DNA of 64,000 bases, from the NCBI RefSeq assembly GCF_001570545.1, contig NZ_BBXD01000011.1, forward strand, positions 620,001 to 684,000, given 5' to 3'. The notes beneath the pieces are model-generated. The model saw only the letters and a program-made list of their open reading frames with translations, had not been told where the DNA came from and ran no database searches. The position numbers and the translations under genes were made by a program. The stretch comes from Herbidospora mongoliensis (GTDB lineage: Bacteria > Actinomycetota > Actinomycetes > Streptosporangiales > Streptosporangiaceae). Below are positions 60,285 through 64,000 of this stretch, in pieces; the stretch's first letter is position 1; each line of letters opens with the position of its first letter.

Positions 60285-61031
60285 TCAGATCTGGTTGAGA
60301 CCGCCGTCCACGTAGAGCTCGGAGCCGGTGATGAAGCTGCTCTGGTCGGAGGCCAGGAAGGCGACCGCCGCCGCGATCTCCTCCGGGCGGCCCATCCGCC
60401 CGAGCGGGACCTGTCCCGCCAGGTAGCCCTTCAGCTCCTTCGCCCCTGCCTCGTCGGCCGCGAGGCCCGAGATGCCGGGGGTCTCGACGGGGCCGGGGAT
60501 GAGGGCGTTGACCCGGACGCCGCGGCCCTTGAGCTCGTTGGCCCAGGTGCGGGCGAAGGAGCGGATGGCGGCCTTGGAGGCGGCGTACACGCCGAAGGCC
60601 TCGGCGCCGGAGCCGGCCGCGGTCGAGCCGGTGAGGATCACCGAGGCGCCCTCGTTGAGGTGCGGCAGCGCCTTCTGGACGGTGAAGAGGGTGCCCTTCA
60701 CGTTGGTGTCGAAGGTCTGGTCGAAGTGCTTCTCCGTGACGTCTTCGAGGCGGGTGAACTCGCCGCCCCCGGCGTTGACGAAGAGCACGTCGATGCCGCC
60801 CTGTTCGGCGACCGTGGCGTAGAGCCGGTCGAGGTCGCCCAGGTCGGCCACGTCGCCGCGGATCCCTATCGCGCCGTTGCCGATCTCGTCCACGGCCTGC
60901 TTCAGTTCGGCCTCGCGGCGGCCGACGATGAAGACCTTCGCGCCGTCGTCGGCCAGCCGCCGGGCGGCGGCCAGGCCGATGCCCGTGGTGCCGCCGGTGA
61001 CCACGGCCACCTTGCCGTCGAACGTTCCCAT
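60285..61031 (-). CDS. SDR family oxidoreductase
   Basis: 248 residues. Classical short-chain dehydrogenase: cofactor motif VVTGGTTGIG (TGxxxGIG), NAG in FVNAGGGE, catalytic Ser in LTGSTA, and YAASK. The C-terminal FITGSELYVDGG is typical. The substrate is unknown. It is divergent from the Rrf2 regulator, and the two 17-bp operators between them suggest that the regulator controls both genes, as in redox- or aldehyde-responsive pairs. Confidence 0.92.
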   Translation of the reverse strand: MGTFDGKVAVVTGGTTGIGLAAARRLADDGAKVFIVGRREAELKQAVDEIGNGAIGIRGDVADLGDLDRLYATVAEQGGIDVLFVNAGGGEFTRLEDVTEKHFDQTFDTNVKGTLFTVQKALPHLNEGASVILTGSTAAGSGAEAFGVYAASKAAIRSFARTWANELKGRGVRVNALIPGPVETPGISGLAADEAGAKELKGYLAGQVPLGRMGRPEEIAAAVAFLASDQSSFITGSELYVDGGLNQI

Positions 61032-61048
61032 GATGTGCCTCCCTTGTC

Positions 61049-61065
61049 GTAACCGATTTGGTTAC
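61049..61065. promoter_or_regulatory. Rrf2 operator 1
   Basis: GTAACCGATTTGGTTAC, a 17-bp palindrome (GTAACC-5-GGTTAC), 18 bases upstream of the SDR start. Confidence 0.75.
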
Positions 61066-61075
61066 AGTCGCAAAC

Positions 61076-61092
61076 GTAACCATGCCTGTTAC
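61076..61092. promoter_or_regulatory. Rrf2 operator 2
   Basis: GTAACCATGCCTGTTAC, the same 17-bp format with GTAAC arms, centred 27 bp from operator 1 and ending 11 bases before the Rrf2 start. The two sites almost fill the 72-bp divergent gap. Confidence 0.75.
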
Positions 61093-61103
61093 ACTGAAGT
61101 CAA

Positions 61104-61538
61104 ATGAGCGCCAACAGCAGGCTGACGATCGCCGCCCACGTCCTGACCTGGATGTCCATGGATCAGCAGGGCGGCCGGGTCGCGACCTCCGACCGCATCG
61201 CCGAGAGCGTCCAGACGAACCCGGTGGTGATCCGGCGCTGCCTCGGCGAGCTACGCGCCGCCGGGCTGGTGGAGGCCAGGCGCGGCGCGGGCGCCGGCTG
61301 GCGGCTGACCCGGGAGCCCGCGGACGTGACGCTGCTCGACGTCTACCGCGCGGTCGAAGACGGGCCGCTGTTCGCGATGCACGCCACCCCGCCGAACCTG
61401 GGATGCCCGGTGGGGTCGGGGATACGTCCCGCGCTCGACGGGGTGTACGCGGGCGTCGAAGCCAATCTCCAGAAACAACTGCGAGCCACCACGATCGCTG
61501 ATCTACTGGATGACATAAACGGGCGCAAAATGGGATAA
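61104..61538 (+). CDS. Rrf2 family transcriptional regulator
   Basis: 144 residues. Winged helix RLTIAAHVLTWMSMD, VATSDRIAESVQTNPVVIRRCLGELRAAGLVEARRGAGAGWRLTR, then the dimerisation helix. The three-Cys cluster that holds an Fe-S centre in IscR/NsrR is absent (one Cys only, in LGCPVG), so it belongs to the YwnA/CymR-like branch that senses without an Fe-S cluster. It should bind the two GTAAC palindromes and control itself and the SDR gene. Confidence 0.9.
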   Translation: MSANSRLTIAAHVLTWMSMDQQGGRVATSDRIAESVQTNPVVIRRCLGELRAAGLVEARRGAGAGWRLTREPADVTLLDVYRAVEDGPLFAMHATPPNLGCPVGSGIRPALDGVYAGVEANLQKQLRATTIADLLDDINGRKMG

Positions 61539-61546
61539 TTCGCACC

Positions 61547-62206
61547 GTGAATTCACGCCAAGCTCTTGTCGTCCGAGGCGGCTGGGAAGGTCACCAGCCT
61601 GAGGCCGCCACCGATCTCTTCCTCCCCTACCTGCGAGACCAGGGGTTCACCGTCACGGTCGCCGACTCTCCGGCGGTCTACGAAGACACCGCGCTCCTGG
61701 CCGGCACCGATCTCGTCGTCCAGTGCTTCACGATGGGCACGATCACCAAGGAGCAGAGCGCCGGCCTGACCTCGGCGGTCGCGGCGGGGACCGGGTTCGC
61801 GGGATGGCACGGCGGCATCGTCGACGCCTTCAGGAACGACCCCGACTACCTCCATCTGACCGGCGGGCAGTTCGCCTGCCACCCCGAGGCCGGCGGCGAG
61901 ACCTTCGTCCCCCACCGGATCGAGATCACCGGCGAAGACCACCCGATCACCGCGGGCATCGACGACTTCGACCTGGTCACCGAGCAATATTGGGTGCTGA
62001 CCGACCCGTACAGCACCGTTCTCGCCACCACCACCCACGCCGCGCAGGGGGCGTGGAAGCGGCCGGTGACGGTGCCGGCGGTGTGGATCCGCGAGTGGGG
62101 GCAGGGCAAGGTCTTCGTGGCGACGCCGGGGCATGACCTGGACACTCTCAAGAACGACAGCGTACGCGTCATCGTCGAGAGGGGACTCACATGGGCGAGC
62201 CGGTGA
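61547..62206 (+). CDS. ThuA-like domain protein
   Basis: 219 residues of the class-I glutamine-amidotransferase-like ThuA fold: LVVRGGWEGHQPEAAT, LVVQCFTMGTIT, GFAGWHGGIVDAFR, and GKVFVATPGHD. The typical amidotransferase Cys is not evident. ThuA proteins are linked to trehalose and other disaccharide catabolism, often next to Gfo/Idh/MocA dehydrogenases as here. GTG start at 61547; the 3' end overlaps the next gene by 16 bases. Confidence 0.85.
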   Translation: MNSRQALVVRGGWEGHQPEAATDLFLPYLRDQGFTVTVADSPAVYEDTALLAGTDLVVQCFTMGTITKEQSAGLTSAVAAGTGFAGWHGGIVDAFRNDPDYLHLTGGQFACHPEAGGETFVPHRIEITGEDHPITAGIDDFDLVTEQYWVLTDPYSTVLATTTHAAQGAWKRPVTVPAVWIREWGQGKVFVATPGHDLDTLKNDSVRVIVERGLTWASR

Positions 62207-63252
62207 AGATCGGGATCGTCGGCTGCGGGAAGATCTCGGGTCAGTACACCGAGACCTTCAGGAACCTTCCGGGTCTGGTCGTGTACGCCGTCGCGGACCT
62301 CGACCAGAACCGCGCCCAGGCCCTCGCGGCCGAAACCGGCGCGCGGGCGATGACCGTCGGCGATCTCATCGACGCCTGTGACCTGGTGCTCAACCTCACC
62401 GTCCCGGCCGCCCACACCGAGGTCGCGCTCCGCGCTCTCGCCGCCGGGAAGGACGTCTACGGCGAGAAACCCCTGGCCGCCACGTTGGAAGAAGCCCACA
62501 CGGTCATGGCGAGCCTGAACGGCGCCAAGCTGGGCTGCGCGCCCGACACCGTGCTCGGCACCGGCTTCCAGACCGCCCGCCACCACCTCGACGCCGGGCT
62601 CATCGGCCGCCCGGCCGCCGCCATGGCCACCATGATCACCGCAGGGCCGGAGCCCTGGCACCCCGACCCCGACTTCTACTACCTGCCGGGCGGCGGCCCG
62701 CTGCTCGACATGGGTCCCTACTACGTGACGGCTCTGGTGACGCTGCTGGGGCCGGTCGTCTCGGCGATCGGGGCGAGCAGCCGTACCCGACAGGAACGGG
62801 TGATCGGAAGCGGCCCCAGAGTGGGGACCCGGATTCCGGTGACCACGGACACGCACGTCACCGGGGTCCTCACGCACGCGTCCGGCGCGCTGTCCACGCT
62901 GATCATGTCGTTCGACGGTTCCGCCACCAGGGCGCCCAACATCGAGGTCCACGGCGACCTCGGCACGCTGATCGTGCCGGACCCCAACCGGTTCGACGGC
63001 GACGTGCTGGTCCACCGGGTCGGGCAGACGTGGGAGCCCCTTCCGGTGACCGCCGGTTACCGCGACTCCGGCCGCGGCATCGGCGTCTACGACATGATCA
63101 CCGCCCCCCGCCCGCGCGCCTCCGGGGAACTGGCACTGCACGTGCTGGACGTGATGGAGTCGCTGCTGCGATCGGCCGTCACCGGACAGTCGGAAGCGGT
63201 CAAGAGCACCTGCGACCGGCCCGACCCGGTACCCCTTCAGTCCCTGGCGTGA
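62191..63252 (+). CDS. Gfo/Idh/MocA family oxidoreductase (ThuB-like partner)
   Basis: 353 residues. Rossmann motif IGIVGCGKISGQY (7-19), DVYGEKPLA (the E-K-P motif) near residue 92, and the catalytic-domain blocks YYLPGGGPLLDMGPYYV. Paired with ThuA, it is a candidate for oxidation of a disaccharide to a 3-keto derivative, as proposed for ThuAB, but the substrate cannot be read from sequence. It is a different branch from the oxidoreductase at 455-1465. Convergent overlap of 16 bases with the response regulator gene. Confidence 0.88.
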   Translation: MGEPVKIGIVGCGKISGQYTETFRNLPGLVVYAVADLDQNRAQALAAETGARAMTVGDLIDACDLVLNLTVPAAHTEVALRALAAGKDVYGEKPLAATLEEAHTVMASLNGAKLGCAPDTVLGTGFQTARHHLDAGLIGRPAAAMATMITAGPEPWHPDPDFYYLPGGGPLLDMGPYYVTALVTLLGPVVSAIGASSRTRQERVIGSGPRVGTRIPVTTDTHVTGVLTHASGALSTLIMSFDGSATRAPNIEVHGDLGTLIVPDPNRFDGDVLVHRVGQTWEPLPVTAGYRDSGRGIGVYDMITAPRPRASGELALHVLDVMESLLRSAVTGQSEAVKSTCDRPDPVPLQSLA

Positions 63253-63950
63253 TTGTCGGCGGCCAGCGACTGATATTCGATGATGTCGTCGGCCGTGATC
63301 AGGCCGTCTTGGATGGCTCGGGCCAGCAGGGTCGTCTTCGTCGGGGCGGCCCTGCCGGTGCTGGCGTATTTCACCCGGGCGCGCTCGATGTACTGCTTCA
63401 CGGTCGCCTCCGAGATGCCCATGCGGAGCGCGACCGACTGCTTGTTCATGCCCTGGAACCACAGCAGCAGCGCCTCGCGCTCACGGCCCGACAGCATCGG
63501 GCGCGAGGTCTGCCCGTCGGCGGCGACCAGCGCCCCAGCCATCACCGGCGGCACGTAGGGGCGGTCGCGGGCGACGGCGACGATCGTGTCGACGCAGTGT
63601 TCCCTGGTCTCGTTCTTGGCGATGAACGTCGAGGCGCCCGCCTGGAGGACGGCCATCACGGTCGCGTCGTCCTCGGACACGGAGTAGACGACCACCCGCC
63701 GCCCGGCCGCGACCAGTTCGGGGATGCGCGGCAGGGTGTTGACGCCGTTGTCGAGTTCCAGGTCGAGCAGCAGCACGTCGGCGTCGGCTCCGGCGCCGTC
63801 GAGGACCGAGTCGACGGTGTTCCCGCTGGCCACGATCTCCACCCGTCGCAGCGGGTCGGCGTCGACCCACGAACGGATCCCGTCGAGGACGACCGGCAGG
63901 TCCTCCACCACCGCCAGGGTCACTGGGCGGTCCAGCGGCTCTCGATCCAC
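63237..63950 (-). CDS. NarL/LuxR family response regulator
   Basis: 237 residues. Receiver domain with the phospho-acceptor Asp in VLLLDLELD and the Lys in FIAKNETRE; C-terminal LuxR helix-turn-helix LSGREREALLLWFQGMNKQSVALRMG then ISEATVKQYIERARVKY. The GTG at 63950 has GGAGGG 8 bases upstream and overlaps the end of the kinase gene by 31 bases; a GTG at 63923 (VTLAVVED) is an alternative with a 4-base overlap. The signal is unknown. Confidence 0.9.
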   Translation of the reverse strand: MDREPLDRPVTLAVVEDLPVVLDGIRSWVDADPLRRVEIVASGNTVDSVLDGAGADADVLLLDLELDNGVNTLPRIPELVAAGRRVVVYSVSEDDATVMAVLQAGASTFIAKNETREHCVDTIVAVARDRPYVPPVMAGALVAADGQTSRPMLSGREREALLLWFQGMNKQSVALRMGISEATVKQYIERARVKYASTGRAAPTKTTLLARAIQDGLITADDIIEYQSLAADNHARD

Positions 63951-64000
63951 AGTTGCGTCCCTCCGTTCTCGGTTTCGACGCGGGTGGCGACGCCGTCGGC
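63920..64000 (-). CDS. C-terminal end of a probable sensor histidine kinase
   Basis: The minus-strand frame reads ADGVATRVETENGGTQLWIE then SRWTAQ and a stop at 63920. The position directly upstream of a NarL-type response regulator and the short beta-hairpin-like end fit the last strand of a histidine kinase ATPase domain. Only 26 codons are visible, so the call rests mainly on context. Confidence 0.5.
   Translation of the reverse strand, partial: ADGVATRVETENGGTQLWIESRWTAQ

Overview
The window reads as one contiguous stretch of a high-GC actinomycete chromosome. Codon third positions are almost all G or C, GTG and TTG starts are common, and the gene content is typical of a filamentous actinobacterium: PAC2 protein, polyphosphate glucokinase, Ser/Thr kinase with an extracellular sensor, AfsR-like and LAL-type regulators, NRPS and lasso peptide genes. 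A member of the Streptosporangiales would fit, but that is inference. I saw no rRNA, tRNA, CRISPR array or intact insertion sequence.

Layout. 1-9.5 kb: end of a PAC2 gene, a Gfo/Idh/MocA oxidoreductase, a tyrosine phosphatase, a membrane-anchored NB-ARC/TPR protein, a secreted SGNH hydrolase, a secreted choice-of-anchor I protein and a receptor Ser/Thr kinase. 9.5-11.4 kb: a RloA/RloB pair, probably anti-phage. 11.4-17.5 kb: HAD hydrolase, HrpA helicase, a winged-helix protein and a lipid kinase. 17.5-19 kb: a polyphosphate glucokinase with an unusual tail of about 250 residues made almost only of Arg, Lys, Ser, Thr, Ala and Gly.

19.3-37.9 kb looks like one regulatory unit: a secreted multidomain glycanase, a four-gene NRPS operon, a cytoplasmic GH3 glucosidase and a secreted DUF1996 protein. 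Each transcription unit has a TTGACA/TTGACC promoter with an 18-bp spacer and a LacI-family operator at or just past the -10. The glycan genes carry TGGAGAGCGCTCTCCA. The NRPS operon carries TGGGAGCGCTCCCA, the known CebR box. This suggests that peptide synthesis is switched on together with polysaccharide use. The first NRPS is a C-A-T-TE-MFS fusion, predicted to use Asp, with Cys in place of the thioesterase Ser. The second is C-A-T, predicted to use Gly. A free carrier protein and a glycosyltransferase lie between them.

38-47.8 kb: a LAL regulator, a secreted unknown protein, a lasso peptide cluster (47-residue precursor at 43830-43973, cyclase, fused B protein) behind a ROK regulator, and a membrane protein with an extracytoplasmic periplasmic-binding-protein fold. 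47.9-52.8 kb: a polyol-type PTS operon (DeoR regulator, PfkB kinase, EIIC, EIIB, EIIA, zinc dehydrogenase, HPr). 52.8-57 kb: a patchwork of gene remnants (WD40, GH127), a HigBA toxin-antitoxin pair and small orphan genes. 57-64 kb: MarR regulator with a divergent ABC exporter, a membrane protein, an SDR/Rrf2 pair sharing two 17-bp operators, a ThuA/MocA sugar pair, and the 3' end of a two-component system.
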